Assembly (NCBI GenBank): GCA_007116205.1
Contig: SKIY01000013.1
Location: 1-14,977 of the forward strand
From: Candidatus Izemoplasma sp.
Lineage (GTDB): Bacteria > Bacillota_I > Bacilli_A > Izemoplasmatales > Izemoplasmataceae
Direction of reading: 5' to 3'
DNA: 14,977 bases
Shown: piece by piece, positions 14,631-14,977 of the stretch
How positions within the stretch are numbered: position 1 is the first letter of the stretch
How the letters are laid out: every line of letters begins with the position of its first letter
The notes under the pieces: generated by a model
Databases searched by the model: none
What the model was told of the DNA's origin: nothing
What the model saw: the letters and a program-made list of their open reading frames with translations, nothing else
Made by a program: the position numbers and the translations under genes

Positions 14631-14652
14631 AGTAACACAAGAGGATAAACTT

Positions 14653-14977
14653 ATGACTTTACAAGTAAAATCAACGACGCACATGATTATCTATTTACTC
14701 GGCTGTACTTTGCTCGCTTTAGGGATTGTTTTAATTATTCGCAGTGAGCTTGGGACAACGCCTTGGGATACTTTACATGTTGCGTTAAGTGAAATCACCG
14801 TGTTAACAATTGGGTATGCAACGATATTTGTGTCATCGTCAATCATTATCTTTGTCGTGCTCTATGAAAAAAACTTGAAATATTTTGCGATGGCGGTCCC
14901 TGTTTTCATTGTCGGAAACTTGATTGATTTATTTGATCGTTTTGTATTCGCATCTTTTTACCCAACGCAATTTAGCA
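14653..14977 (+). CDS. YczE/YitT-like integral membrane protein, partial (3' end cut)
   Basis: An open frame of 108 codons starts at ATG 14653 (GAGGATAA upstream) and runs off the window end. The N-terminus is hydrophobic: TM1 at about residues 9-29, TM2 near 50-69, and TM3 starting near 75. The segment after TM1, IRSELGTTPWDTLHVALS, is the characteristic motif of YczE/YyaS-type proteins (general form LGxxPWDxLxxGLS). The family has five or six membrane helices and unknown transport or regulatory function. It is probably transcribed from its own promoter in the short gap after ileS. The C-terminal half lies outside the window. Confidence 0.85.
   Translation, partial: MTLQVKSTTHMIIYLLGCTLLALGIVLIIRSELGTTPWDTLHVALSEITVLTIGYATIFVSSSIIIFVVLYEKNLKYFAMAVPVFIVGNLIDLFDRFVFASFYPTQFS

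Noticed and set aside
14381..14632. A forward 83-codon frame overlapping the end of ileS
   Set aside because: It is an out-of-frame reading of the IleRS zinc-finger region. The real next gene starts at 14653.

Overview
The window looks like the chromosome of an AT-rich, low-GC Gram-positive lineage: a wall-less or Mollicute-like Bacillota such as the Acholeplasma/Izemoplasma group, or a related Erysipelotrichia-like line. The grounds are AT-rich coding DNA, Shine-Dalgarno sites of the AGGAG type, TTGACA/TATAAT promoters, a T-box leader, the Firmicute-type cluster ftsZ ... ylmE-sepF-ylmG ... ileS, and standard use of TGA as stop and TGG for Trp. The lineage is an inference; no rRNA is present.

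Layout. (1) The 3' end of queA (1-158, +) closes at a bidirectional hairpin shared with the convergent operon that follows. (2) A four-gene minus-strand operon (2674 down to 175) runs from a consensus TTGACA-17-TACAAT promoter. It encodes two related small proteins and a DUF2089-type zinc-ribbon/HTH protein, all three carrying the same short helical-hairpin motif, and then a 12-TM MFS exporter. (3) On the plus strand come two overlapping genes (2933-7154): a 985-aa protein with two BadF/HgdC-type ATPase domains, a four-Cys motif and a DUF2229-like region, and a 423-aa HgdB/COG3581-like partner. Together they form a predicted ATP-driven, low-potential iron-sulfur electron-transfer system of unknown substrate. 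(4) tgt (7155-8267) follows with no gap. queA and tgt, which are adjacent in many bacteria, are therefore separated here by the six genes of regions 2 and 3. (5) The division block follows: ftsZ, a terminator overlapping a promoter, then ylmE-sepF-ylmG and an unrecognised two-TM protein with a repeat-helical soluble domain, in the position where ylmH and divIVA usually lie. (6) ileS is preceded by a complete T-box leader. (7) The window ends inside a YczE/YitT-like membrane protein gene with its own promoter.

How the genes work together. QueA and Tgt belong to the queuosine tRNA pathway. FtsZ, YlmE, SepF and YlmG are the Z-ring gene and its usual cluster partners. IleRS is controlled by uncharged tRNA-Ile through the T-box. 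The accessory block between queA and tgt is the least understood part. Its divergent intergenic region (2675-2932) carries two candidate regulatory elements, a direct repeat with a 21-nt period and a 20-bp near-palindrome. No mobile elements, tRNAs, rRNAs or CRISPR arrays were seen.
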